DNA of 64,000 bases, taken from contig JAKSZT010054566.1 of the NCBI GenBank assembly GCA_026826555.1, forward strand, positions 204,736 through 268,735, written 5' to 3'. Positions 23,691 through 34,801 of this stretch are shown piece after piece. The first letter of the stretch is position 1. Every line of letters begins with the position of its first letter. Made by a program: the position numbers and the translations under genes. Under the pieces are notes generated by a model. It ran no database searches, was not told the origin of the DNA, and saw only the letters and a program-made list of their open reading frames with translations. The stretch comes from Tolypeutes matacus. Taxonomy: Eukaryota > Chordata > Mammalia > Cingulata > Chlamyphoridae.

Positions 23691-24659
23691 AAAATTTTAT
23701 TTTTACCCACAATAAAAAACAAACAAACAAACAAAAAAACCACCTGTGCTGATGGTTCCCAAACATGCATCTCCAGCTCAGACCTGGGCCCTGAACCTCA
23801 GGCTCCTGCAGCTGTGCCCCGGCTCTGGGGACGGGGCAACTAAGGCATCTCAAAATCCTCACGTCCAAGCTGAGCTCCTGGTCTTACCCCAGCCTACTGC
23901 TCCCCACCTTCTCCCTCCCAGGCAGACACAGATCCATCCTGCAGGCTGCTCTGGCCACCCTGCCAGCCGCGCCCATACCCCACCGCCACTCACCCCACCT
24001 CTCATGCCACATCTAACCCTTTGAAGACTCCACCCACTTCTCACTCCTCCACTGCCCCCTCCCAGATTCCAAGTACCATCACTTACAGTCTGGACCATCA
24101 CGCAACCTCCTGGCTGGTCTATCTGCACCCCAACTTCCCCCACAGAGGGATCCTACTAACACCCCATCAGGTCATGACCCTGTTGGCTCAGAGCCCTCCC
24201 CATAGTCTCGCCTCATTTCGGTGGCCCAGAGGGCCCTACAGGGCATGACCCCACTACCTCTCCCACCCCCTCCAGCCAACAGGCCACTGGCTTCCCTGCT
24301 CTTTTTTAAAAAGGCAAACGGCATTTCTATAGCTGGCCTTTGCACCTGCTCTTCTCTCACATCTCACAAGGCTCCTCCTCCCTCCAACAGGCCTCTGCTC
24401 CAAAGTCACCTCCTCAGTGAGGCCTTTCCTGTTCACCTTATTTAAATTATAGCCCCCACTCCCACCCCATACACACTTGCACTCCCGATCCCCCTTCCTC
24501 GTTTTATTTTTTGAGGACTTATCACTAACTGATATATATTTATTTTTTATTGTCCATTTCCTGCTATTATAATGTTAGCTCCAGGAGGAAAGGAACCTGT
24601 CTGTTACGTCATCTGCTGTGTCCCCAGAACACAGCCTGATTCAAAGTAGATTCAGTAGT

Positions 24660-24955
24660 TTTTACTAAATGGACAATGGATGGTTGGAAGGGTGGATGGA
24701 TTGGATGATGGCTGATGGCTGATGGCTGGATGATGGTTGGATGAGACATGGATGGACTGATGGTGTGCCGCATTGTGGGAGAGATGGTTCAATGCAAGGG
24801 AAGCTCAGTGAAGGGATGGGTTAATGGAAGGGAAGAGGGATGGAGGGGTGAAGGAATGGATGGATCGATGAATGGATGGAAAGCTACATGAATGGACTGA
24901 AGGATGATTGCATGGAAAAACGGAAGGAGGGACGGATGCAGCATGGGCTTAAAGG
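24660..24955. repeat. imperfect (GGAT)n / (TGGA)n satellite
   Basis: About 300 bp of drifting GGATGGAT, GATGGCTGATGG and GAATGGA units without a clean period. It immediately precedes the VWD exon at 24999. Confidence 0.8.
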
Positions 24956-24998
24956 GATGAGGAATTGGCTTGGACAGGGCTGAGAGGTGGGCGGTTAC

Positions 24999-25415
24999 CC
25001 TTCTGCACCCTCACCAGGACTTGCTGCCTTCGTTCCATGACCACGTGCGCCTTCAGTCCGGGGCTGCTGAGCTCCACCTCCACGTGGTTCAAGAAGGACA
25101 CATGGTGACTGTGGAAATTCCTGTTGGAGGCCTTCACGCTAAAGGAAAGACCCCAGGGGTGGATTCCAGCCCACAGGAGCGGGCCAGGTGGTAGGTGCAG
25201 GTGCCTTGGAAGAGGGCCACGGCCCCATCAAAGGTGAAGTAGTGAGGGTCTCCCACGGCCACACAGGTGCCCAGGGTGCTCCTGCAGCTCAGCCGGCCAC
25301 TCTGCAGACCACAGATCTCCCCACCAGGGCAGCGTGCTGGGCTGCAGCGGAAATGTCCGGATCTGTCACAGCTGTAGTGGCGGGGGCATCGGTTCAGCCA
25401 GACCAGGTCTCCCAC
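24999..25415 (-). pseudogene. VWD-gene exon: VWC-like + VWD first half, one frameshift
   Basis: Starts after CTCCCCAG in phase 0 with VGDLVWLNRCPRHYSC, then CSPARCPGGEICGLQSG and a canonical VWD start GDPHYFTFDG with GTCTYHLARSC. The frame stops at 25134-25136. One base earlier in a T run would restore it, since the next frame gives FSVKASNRNFHSHHVSFLNHVEVELSS, written here in the expected VWD order. It ends at GTAACC. This is the best preserved VWD core in the window apart from that single shift. Confidence 0.8.
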
Positions 25416-25599
25416 CTGGGGAGAGACCAGAATGGTACTCCCTGCAGGCCCAGCGTGCGGCACGTAAGGAGTGCCCAAAAAAACATTACCAGTTATGACG
25501 ATGGGATTACACGGGCAGTAAGCGCCCAAAACGTATTTGCTATTCTTATCGTTATTATCTGAAATGCTTCGCTCAGGAGCAGAGCAAATGTCCAGTACA

Positions 25600-26190
25600 T
25601 ACTGGCTGTTATTATTGTCATCATCATCATCATTTTTAAATGCGTACACACAGAGAGACAGAGTAAGTGCCCCCAAAATATGAGCCATTCTTCTTCTTAT
25701 TTGAAATGCTTAGTCTAAGCATGTGCATAAAGTAAATATCCAGTACATTTTATTATTATTATTATTATTATTAGCATGGGGCCTGATATATGGTCAGGAC
25801 TCAAATGTTGGCTATTAAAATAATACAATAACAATAATAAAGCATTGAATACAGAGCTTTGCACTTATTAATACTAAATAATGTTAGCTGCTGTGATTAT
25901 TTATTATCATTATTATGAAAATATTTAGCCTGTGGACTAGAATTTAGTAGGCACTCAATAAATGATAGCTAATAAAAACAATAAAGCTAACAATAGTAAT
26001 TAAAATATGGTTACATTTTACATACCAAATATAAAACACATATATATTACAAATATATTATATATAAAATTATAAAGTAATAATAAGCATTTAATGCCGA
26101 GCCCACAGAAATGAGCTTAGTACATAGTAGTGGTATTATAGAAATCAATAATAAATCAATATAATCAATAATAAAGAGGCCAGGACATCT
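25600..26190. repeat. AT-rich intron with TTA/ATT microsatellites
   Basis: Contains an (ATT)n run at 25745-25775 and many TAATAATAA and TATATAA stretches. No gene is present. Part may be old MIR/L2 sequence (GGCACTCAATAAATG). Confidence 0.7.
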
Positions 26191-26310
26191 TAAGGCTCTG
26201 AACAACCACCCACACAGGTTTTCTGGATTGGGGGTTTATTCCTGGAAGAATGTGGGGGTTCCCTGACCCCCCCAAAATGGCCTGGCCCCCCTCCTGTGTC
26301 CCCAGCTCAC

Positions 26311-26570
26311 CTGGTAGGTGTGGCCCCCGAGCGAGCACTGCTCAGGGCGCACGCACCTGGCCCTGGCACACAGGTGCCGGTCGTGGCAGGCGCAGCCCTG
26401 GGCGCAGGCGGGGCCACCGGGCGGGTGCACAGAGCCGCCCCCCGCGGGGGTCCAGGCAGAGCAGGTAGCGGCTGTGCTGCGGGCACGCGGCGGTTGGCCA
26501 GGGCCGGGAGAGACCACGCGCCGGTAGGAAGGCGTAGGCGGTGCACGCCCCCGGCCCCAGCTCTGCCTGA
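26311..26570 (-). pseudogene. VWD-gene exon: TIL domain, frameshifted
   Basis: The exon ends at TACCAG|GTGAGC. One frame reads ACPQHSRYLLCLDPRGG, the start of a TIL domain. A second reads CAQGCACHDRHLCARARC and RPEQCSLGGHTYQ, its end and the first VWC residues. The two halves are out of frame. The 5' boundary was not resolved. Confidence 0.65.
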
Positions 26571-26599
26571 GCGCTTGGCATCCTGGCACTGTCCCCGAC

Positions 26600-26765
26600 C
26601 AGGGGTGGGTTGCTTACGCTCTCTGGCTCAGTTCCCCATCTCTAAAATGGAGTGCCCATTTCATAGACGTGCTTTGAGGGTTAAAGCCAGGTAAAATAAA
26701 CTAAGTGGTTGGGACAGCGCCTGGCACATCGTGAGCCCTGGGTAAAGGTAGCATATTATTATTCC
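26600..26765 (+). mobile_element. MIR SINE, sense
   Basis: TCAGTTCCCCATCTCTAAAATGG, then CAGCGCCTGGCACATCGTGAGC and a terminal ATTATTATT are the MIR 3' half. Confidence 0.65.
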
Positions 26766-28089
26766 AGAAACAGGTAGTCTGCCTACCTCTCTCACCCTAG
26801 GAAGGCTTTCCAGCGCCCCTTCTCCAAAGTCTTGGAGGGCTCCCTACTGCTTGGGTGTCACAGATTCACATCTGGATCTAACATCAGTGGGGGTGGGCCA
26901 CGGTGTCAGGGGTGGTCTGACCCCCAGAATGGCCCCCTGGGGCTTTGGGTGCCTTATTGGTTGGGCAAGGGAGTGGTGCCCCCAGAGACATGCCCTGTCC
27001 CCATTGCACACCTACTGGCAGAACCAGCTAGAAACCTCTGAGACCCAAGCACTGGGGAGCCCGCAGAAACTACTGAGCAGGGGAGGAGAGCCCCATGTTT
27101 TTGAAACAATCAGGAAGAGCTGAATATGGACTAGATTTTTCATCTGAGGGAAAATTTGTTCATTTTGTTAGGTGTGAGCAAATCATGAAAGGCTTTTTTT
27201 TTTTTTAATTCCTAATCTATTAGGGAATCAGACTGAAGTATTAATAGGTTTACCCGAGCTCTGACATACTTCCTCCCCACACCCAAAAAGTAAATAAAGC
27301 AAGGGGTGGGGTGGATGAAACACTACTGGCCACAATCTGGCCGTGGTTGAGGCTGCCTGGGGGGTACAGGGGCAATCATTAAACCATTCTCTCTGCTTAA
27401 TTTCTATTTGAAAATTTCTGTAATAAAGAATTAGGGTAAATAAAGTAAACAAGAAGAAAGAAAGAATATATACAATGATAATTATATGCTATCATAAAAC
27501 TTCTTCTGTTTCACCCCCATCCCTAGAGAAAGAGAGGCATAGCCTCAAGTCTAAACTCTGTCCCTCGGTAGCTGGGGACAGATGGCTTTACCTTTATAAG
27601 CCTCAGTTTCCCCAACGTAAAATGGGGATAACTGCCACATTCTCTCGCTCACTGTGTGTTTCTCAGGGCAAATAAGGCCCTCGGCCCCATGCCTGGGACA
27701 ATGTAGATGCTCAGTAAGTGTATGCAGCCCTCACACACTTGAGATTAGCATCTAGGTGTCTGGGAATTAGGAAAGAGGGCATCTTCTGGGTGAGGATCTC
27801 AGAGAGGAAAAGGACCTCCAGTTCACTTGACAGGGAGGCAGGGAATGGGCACAAGAAGTGGTCAGCTCCAGGGTGGTATTCAGAAAGTCTAATCATCACT
27901 AGGACACGGGCACCACACCAACCAGCATGCATCCAGCCAGAGCCCAGGAAGAGGGTCTGTGAGCTCCCAGCCTTGCCAGGCTTCACCCCCTTTAGCTGCT
28001 GGCTGAGGGGAGTGGCTAGGGACATGCAGGTGGCTCAGGAGTGCAGAACTGAGGCAGACCAATTCCTGCCCTGCCCCACTGTGACTCAC

Positions 28090-28564
28090 CACAGAAGGAC
28101 GGACTCCTCCAGGGCCCGATGCTGCCCCCAGCGAGACACAGATCGCCGAGACACAGATCGCCGACACCGCTGGAGACATACTGGTCTGGGTTGTTCTCAC
28201 GGTGGCCGGAGGAGAAGGGGCCCCAGGGGTCTGGCAGGAGCCAGCAGCGCCCCCTGGGCCACACAATCTGCCCCTGGTCCTCACACGCTGGAAAGGCAGC
28301 CCCACAGGCAGCCCCGTGCACCTTGCTCTTCTTCTCCGAGGGAGTGATGGCCTCGGCACCATCCTTGGGGTCACCGCTGAAGTTTCCACAGAGCCCACAG
28401 GTGTGACCCTGGTGGGGGCAGGGCAGGGTGAGGGCGAGGCTGTAGGTGAGGTCTGCGCTGAGCCTGAGGCCAGGGTCGGCCTGCAGCATGGAGAAGAGGC
28501 AGTTCCAGGACACAAGGCTGCCCCCGTTCAAGTGTACGGGGAGGTCTATTGTCTCGCCATTCAC
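28090..28564 (-). pseudogene. VWD-gene exon, still open: VWD second half + shortened C8
   Basis: Open through 475 bp, starting after CCTCCTAG in phase 0 (VNGETIDLPVHLNGG) and ending at TCTGTG|GTGAGT in phase 1, as expected. It carries the intact signature CGLCGNFSGDPKDG. The C8 domain follows (HGAACGAAFPACEDQ, CWLLPDPWGPFSSGH, GDLCLGDLCLAGGS, IGPWRSPSFC). The part of C8 with the usual LCxALxxYAxxCQ is missing, and a 15-bp tandem repeat doubles GDLCL. Pairs with 29415-29945. Confidence 0.8.
28132..28161 (+). repeat. 15-bp in-frame tandem duplication inside a C8 exon
   Basis: CGAGACACAGATCGC occurs twice head to tail. On the coding strand it doubles five codons (GDLCL) at a conserved C8 cysteine. 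Confidence 0.9.
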
Positions 28565-29414
28565 CTAGGAGGCAGACAGGGGCAGAGGAAGTTTCTCCGA
28601 GAGCAGGAACCATGTTTGTTTGGTTCAGTGTTGCTTGGCACACAGTAGCTGCTCAAATGCATGTAGAAATATTTTTTTTAATAAAGGGGCAAAGACGAAA
28701 CTATTACAGGCACCGCTCTTGCTTTAGCCTGCTCAGCATTCATTCCTCCTTCCTCTCATTATGGGTGGGAAACCACCCTTCCATTCTCTGCGCCAGTGGT
28801 TCACAGGAAGCTGGCCTCACCCCTGCCTTCCAGCACATGCCCCAGGCCCAGCCAATCAGCTAGTGCACGACAAATGCGTCAGCAGTCATCACGTGACCCG
28901 ACCTGGCCCGATGAGGGGCAGCCCCGAAACTTTCAGAAGGAGCTACTCTGGTGTCCAGCAGCATTTGCTAAGCTAGGGGTGGTCCTTGTCATCACGGGGG
29001 GGTGAGGGGAGTGCCTGAAAGTGAAGCTGCTGCAGAGGAAAATAGAGCCCAGAAATGGAGACAGGTTTCTGATGCGTTGTTTGAGCGCTGGAAGCTAGGG
29101 ACCTGTAGGTTTTTGTGGTTTTTTTTTTCTTATGTAAACCAATAAATTTCTTTTTTTTTTCCTTAAGCTGGTTTGAGAGATGTTTCTGTCATTTTTAACT
29201 GAATGCTCTCTGATATATACACAGAGCAAAGGGGGTGTAATCAGAGAATAGAGGTAAAAACGTGGAAAACATTGGAGGGAAAATAACCTTTTCCCTTGGA
29301 GCCATGGTTTTGGTCAGGAGCAGGGATCCCTAGAAGCCACATAGCCCCAGCGCTGCATGCTTACCCGAGCCAGGCCTGGGCTGTCCTCCGTAGGTGCAGC
29401 TGGGTCCCATTAAC

Positions 29415-29945
29415 CTGCATAGAGACCTGCGATATGAGCATGATGTGCTGCTGGCCCTGTTCTCCTTCCCAAGCTCCACCCTGAAGAAGGGCAACGAGCC
29501 AGAGGAGCCACAGGATTCGGCGAAGACGGATGCACAGGTGCCTGGGAACTCAGCAGTCCTCCCGTCAAAAGTGGTGACGTGCGAGTGCCCGGATGCCTGG
29601 CAGGTGCCAGGGGTGGCCCCTGAAGACGCCCCTCAGGGTTCCACACCCCTGCCCAGGCCCGCAGGAGAAGGGGGAGTGGTACACGGTGCGGGTGGTGGGT
29701 GGAAACCTCGCAGTGGCAGAATTGCTTGCGGTGTTCCCCAGCCCAGAAGGCCTCCCCGGCCTGGTGGTACTGCACCCCAGGGAGCCGCCGCACTGGGCAG
29801 GGGGCACACAGTCAGTGCGTCTGAGCGTGAAGCCGGCGTCACACTGGCAGCCCTCCTGGCACGTCGGGCAAGGCAGGCTCAGCACAGGAGCTTGGGCAGG
29901 AGTTACTGCAGAGCTTGTAGTGGCTGTGGGGAGGGCAGACCAGCT
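29415..29945 (-). pseudogene. VWD-gene exon: TIL + VWC-like + VWD first half (proximal copy)
   Basis: Starts after TTCTTCCAG in phase 1 (VCPPHSHYKLCSNSCPSSC). A 14-bp loss near 29864-29866, relative to the distal copy at 8065-8616, shifts the frame before CQEGCQCDAGFTL. SCGPGQGC and a VWD start with [14 protein letters not shown] follow in other frames, and the 3' end is one base short. The donor is CAG|GTTAAT. Confidence 0.8.
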
Positions 29946-30507
29946 CTGGAAGAAGACAAGTCAGGAATCCAAGGATGTCAACTCACTGCCCCAAGATCAA
30001 GTTCTGTCCCCTGCTATCTCCCCAGAGCCCAGCATATGACAAACTTCGATGGATATTTGTCAAAAGAATAAATGAATATATTGAAACCCTCTTTGACTGA
30101 GCATCTGCGAGGCACCAGGCCTCATTCTAGGGCTGGGGACAAAGCAGTAACCAAGACAGACAGAAATACCTGCCCTCCTGGAGCGGACTTCTAGAGCAGG
30201 CACTGGCAAGCTACACCCATGGGCCAAATCCAGCTCCTCACCTATTTCTGTACAGCCTGCAGGCAAAGAATAGGTTTTATGTTTTTAAATGAGAGGAAAA
30301 ATCAAAAGGAGAATATTTTATGATGTGAAAATTATATAAAATTCAAATTTCAGCATTCATAAAGTTTTATTGTAACCCAGCCATGCTCGTGTTTGCATAT
30401 ATGTATTTAAATACATAAATATATTTTTATATTTTTTATAATATATAATGCTATTATTATATAAATATTTTTTAAAATATTTATTATATATATATATATA
30501 TATATTT

Positions 30508-30578
30508 TTTTTTTTAGGAGGTACTGGGGATTGAACCTGGAGCCTTGCACACTCAACCACTGAGCTACCCCTGCTCTA
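30508..30578 (-). mobile_element. short tRNA-derived SINE (DAS monomer type)
   Basis: On the minus strand: GGGTAGCTCAGTGGTTGAG (A box), GGTTCAATCCCC (B box), then an A tail that runs into the (TA)n tract at 30480-30507. Confidence 0.75.
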
Positions 30579-31359
30579 GTTTGCATATATTGGCGGCTGC
30601 TTTTCTGCTACAACTTAATTGCTGAGTAGCTGTGGCAGAGACCATGTGGTCCAGGAAGCCTAAAATATTTTCTATCTGGCCTTTTACAGCAAAAGTTTGC
30701 TGACCCTATACTAAGGGTATAGGTGGGCCTATAACTAAGGGTGGAAATGAATTTAATTAAAAAAAAATTTTTTTTTAATTCGGGTTGAAACATGGGGTTA
30801 TGTAACAAGGAGTGGCCAAGGCCTGTGGGCTCCTTGGGGTCCGAGGGCCAGTGAGGCCTCTCTAGAGGGAACGTATGGGCTAAGACCTGAATGATGGGAG
30901 GAGCCAGCCACGTGTTGGCCTGGGGAAGAGCATTCCGGGCAGAGGGAACAGCGAGTGCAAAGCCCTGCGGTGGGCACAGTAGGGAGCCCTGTGTGGCTGG
31001 AGCCCGGGGCCTGTGGGAGGTGGGGGGAGGGAGGGCAGCACGGGAGATCTCTAAGGAGGTCTCGAAGTTCATTCCAAGAGCAAAGGGGAACCAGGGAGGG
31101 TTTGAATCAGGAGATATAACTTGCACTTTTAAGCTCTCGTGCCAGGTGCAGGTAACACCATAGGGACCAAGACAGCCTCACCCCTCTTTGGGAGGTTTCA
31201 CAGACTGGGAGAAAGACAGATATTGGAGGAGATTGCTGAGGAGGTGGATGGGTGGGGACTCTCCCAGTCTCAGAGTTAATACAGGAGGCCGGGAAAGGGG
31301 GATTCCCTGGGGTGGGACAAGGGGGGCTTTTCAGTCCAAGGGCTCTTATGGTTTGAGCA

Positions 31360-31490
31360 CTCAGAGTCCCATTTAACCTCTTGTGCCTCAGTTTCCCCTT
31401 ACAAAAGGGATGATAATAGTACCTACCTTGTGGGCTTGTTGTGAGAATCAGATGGATGACCAGTTCCTGGCAATGCAGTGTGTGCTATAG
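31360..31490 (+). mobile_element. MIR SINE, sense
   Basis: CCTCTTGTGCCTCAGTTTCC, AATAGTACCTACCTTGTGGG and the following GTTGTGAGAATCAGATGG are the MIR core. Confidence 0.75.
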
Positions 31491-32899
31491 CAGTGTTAGC
31501 TGTCACTGTTAGACTGTGTCCTTCCTGGGTCATTTTCCTGGCTCCCCTCTGCCTGGAATCCCCACCCCCAGTCCCGTGGCTCCCTCCTCACTCCTTTCAA
31601 TCTTAGCTCCATCAGCACTTCCCCCAGACCCCAGGTCATCCTGAGCCCTCTGTTTAATACTCCACACCCCTTCCCCAGCTCCCCCCACTTTCTGCCCAGC
31701 CCCATCTTGCTGACAACTGTGTAATGTACATATTTATTTGCACCTGTTCTGTCTTCTCCGACAGAATGTCGGCTCCACATGGGCCGGGTTTGTGTATGTT
31801 TTGTCCATTGGTGGGTCTCCAGCACCCAGAACAGTGCCCGGAGCTTAGTAGGCGCTCCATTAATGCTAGTCATTGTTACTGTGAAGGAAGTGATGACCCC
31901 AGGGCTTGTCTCTGGCCCTGGGAAGAGAGGTGGGCCTGCCAGCTGAAACCCCAGCCCACCCGCCACAAATCTCTTCTGTCAGCCTTTGGCATGTGCAGTG
32001 GGCTGCTTCCTGCGGGCAAAGAAATGCTTTACGTGAGGGACACTGAGCTTGCTTCTTGTTCCGATAAGGGCATGGGGGTGGTGGCAGAGGGGAGTCACTG
32101 GCCTTGGACCCCTAGGGGTTGGCAGGTCCCAAGCCTTCAGGATAAAGTTCCCACCCCAGACTATCATGCAAGGCCCCGTGGACCCAGCCCTGGCCCCTGT
32201 CTCAGGCTCATCTCTCTCCGAGCTCCCCTTCACTCTCTGGCTTGACTGCGGGAAGCCTTCTGTGCTTCCTTCAACCCCCTGCCTTCGGACTTCTGACAAA
32301 ATTGTTCCTACTTCCCAGAACATTTGTATTCTTGTTTACCTGTCTGACTTTGACTTGTCATTCAGGCCTCAATTTAGATGTCCCCTCCTCCGGGACACTT
32401 TCCCTAACTTCCCCAGCTGGGCCAGGCACCCCCTCTGGGGCTCCCACTTCCCCCTGAGCTTCCTCCACCCCAGCCCCAGCCACTCTGGGTTGTTACTCTG
32501 TCAGCACGGGGCCATCTACCCCATTGGACTGGAGAATCCTTGAGGACACGGTCTGGGTCTGTCACTTCACTGTCCCCAGCATGGCCCAGATCAGGGCCAG
32601 GCCCAGGGTGTCCCCTCCCTGCCACTCCCTAGCTGGGTGGCCTTGAGCCAGAGCCTTCCCTTCTGTGCCCCTGTTCAGCTGTGAAATGGTCCCTGTTGGC
32701 ACCCAGCTGCCTGCTGGGGCTGACCCCAGCCCTTCCCCAGGACAGGCTGACTCACGGCTCTTGGAACAATCCTGTGAACCAAGGTGGTCACCAACAGGAC
32801 CCCGGGGTGCAGAGCCCCGTGGCTCTGATCTGGGGGCAGAGTGACATTAGCGCAGTGTTTTTCACTCATGTGAAGGTTGAAAAATTAGTCTAATAGTGA

Positions 32900-33135
32900 C
32901 AGCTAACACTGCTTCAGCACACACACACACCTTGCATCGCCAGGAACTCTTCATCCATCTGATTCTCACAACAATAATAGGTACTATTATCATCATCCCT
33001 TATGTAAGGGAAAACTGAGTCACGAGAGGTTAAGTGACACCCTTAAGATCACACAGCCAAGAAGTAGTGGTGCTGGGATTCTAGCCAAGGCAGCTTGACT
33101 CTGGGATCTGCTTTCTCAGCCTCAGTACTATGCAT
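32900..33135 (-). mobile_element. MIR SINE, antisense
   Basis: CTGATTCTCACAACAATAAT, TACTATTATCATCATCCC, GGTTAAGTGACACCC and GGTGCTGGGATTCTAGCC read as reverse MIR. Confidence 0.8.
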
Positions 33136-33234
33136 GTAGGTGGGACACTACCAACTTTAAAAAATGAAAAAGAGTAGCAGAAATGGAACGGAATGCATCC
33201 GAGTGCACTTCCTGTTCGGTGCCGTGTTGCATCA

Positions 33235-33819
33235 CCTGTATACATGTATTGGTGTGGCTGGGTGGATATTGCCTTCCAAAGATGCCCATACCCTAAGCTC
33301 TGGATGCTGTGAATATGTTACATTCCATGGCAGAAGGGTCTTTGGAGATGTGGTTAAGTCTATGGACTTTGGGATGAGAGAGATTATCCTGGATTATCCA
33401 GAGGGGTCCAGTGTAATCACATGGGCCCTTCAAAGGGAAGAGGGAGGCAGAAGAGTTAGTCAGCAAAAGGCAGGAGAGATTCCAAGTGTGAGAGGGACGT
33501 GGCACACTCTGGTTGGCTCTGAAGATGGAGGAAAGGCACCAGGAAATAAGAAATGTGGGCGGCCTCTGGAAGCTGGGAGTGGCCCTCAGCTGACAGCCCC
33601 CATCCTACAGCTGCAAGGAAATGAATTCTGCTAACACCTGAATGAGCAAGGAAATGATTCTCCCCTCATCTCCAGAGAGGAACGCAGCCCTGCCGACACC
33701 TTGATTTTAGCCGGGAGAGAACTGAGATGAACTTCTCACCTTCAGAACTGCAAGATAATAAATTTGTGCTGTTTTTTTAAGCCTCTGAGTTTGTGGTAAT
33801 ATGTTATGGCAGCAATCAA
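33235..33819 (+). mobile_element. ERVL-MaLR (MLT1-type) solo LTR
   Basis: Follows the MLT1 layout: GATGCCCATACCCTAAGC, GATTATCCTGGATTATCC, CATGGGCCCTTCAAAGGG, purine-rich middle, TTCAGAACTGCAAGATAATAAATT, then GAGTTTGTGGTAATATGTTATGGC. This is an old, non-coding relic of an endogenous retroviral LTR. No internal retroviral region is attached. Confidence 0.75.
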
Positions 33820-33830
33820 AACCTAATTCA

Positions 33831-34191
33831 GGGACGTGGATGTGGCTCAAGTGATTGGGCATCCGTCTACCATATGGGAGGACCCGGGTTTGATCTCTGG
33901 GACCTCCTGGTAAAAAGGCGAGCCGGTGAGCCAGGCCCGCGTGGCAAACCATGCAGCAAGATAACAACACAACAAAAGAGAGACGCAGGGGAGAGTAAAG
34001 GTGAGACACGCCAGAAACCAGGAAATGATGTGGTGCAAGTGACAGGGTGCCTCTCTCCCACATCAGAGGTCCCTAGGATCGAATCCTGGTGAAGCCTGGA
34101 GGAGAAAAATTAGAAAAGAAGGCAAGAAACAGACACAGAAGATCACCCAGCTAATGGACACAGACAGCAAGCAACGGGGAGGGGTGGGGGG
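33831..34191 (+). mobile_element. long DAS-SINE subfamily, no A tail
   Basis: tRNA-like head (GACGTGGATGTGGCTCAAG), ACCATATGGGAGG and GGGTTTGATCTCTGGGACC. A longer body includes AACCATGCAGCAAG, GGTGAGACACGCC and a second box (GATCGAATCCTGG). The end is GGGGAGGGGTGGGGG rather than poly(A). An 11-bp perfect duplication AACCTAATTCA lies at 33820-33830 and 34192-34202. It inserted at the 3' end of the MLT1-type LTR. Confidence 0.88.
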
Positions 34192-34801
34192 AACCTAATT
34201 CAATTGGGTGTAAAAACTAACTACATTTCATACTGAGGGTCTCCATCAAAAATGTTTGAAAGACTTTGCTTCAAGCTTCCAACAAATATTACTTGGCAGC
34301 TGGGTAAGGACAAGGGAAGTGGACATTTGTTCTTTGAGTATCAGCCAGTACCCACCACCTGCTGTTAAATGCACCCCATCTGCCTGGTGAGCTCCCCTCT
34401 GTCTTTCCAGGGCGCCCGAGGTTGCCCCCTCTGCTTAGGTGCAGAGCCTGGGTCAGGCAGAGCCAATGTGAGAGCCATATTCCACTGGCCACTAAGCCAC
34501 TGAGACTCAATGAGCTGGCCCTGGGACTTCTAGGATCACCCTTTCCAGGGGAGCGGAAACCTGAGTGACTGTAGGGCCAGAGCCACTGTTCTCAGGATGA
34601 ACTTGTCTGGAATAGACCGACAGGGTGGGAAGCAGCGCAGAGAGATGGAGGTGGTGACGCCAGGGCTCTACTACATCGAACTACTCTTAGAATGTGTAAC
34701 TCCACCAGCCTACTTCTGTAACTAGCAAGCAGGAGCATCCTGGCTGGCCTGGAGAGGAAGGCAGTATGTAGGAGCTGACAATGGGTGCCGACTCCACTCA
34801 C

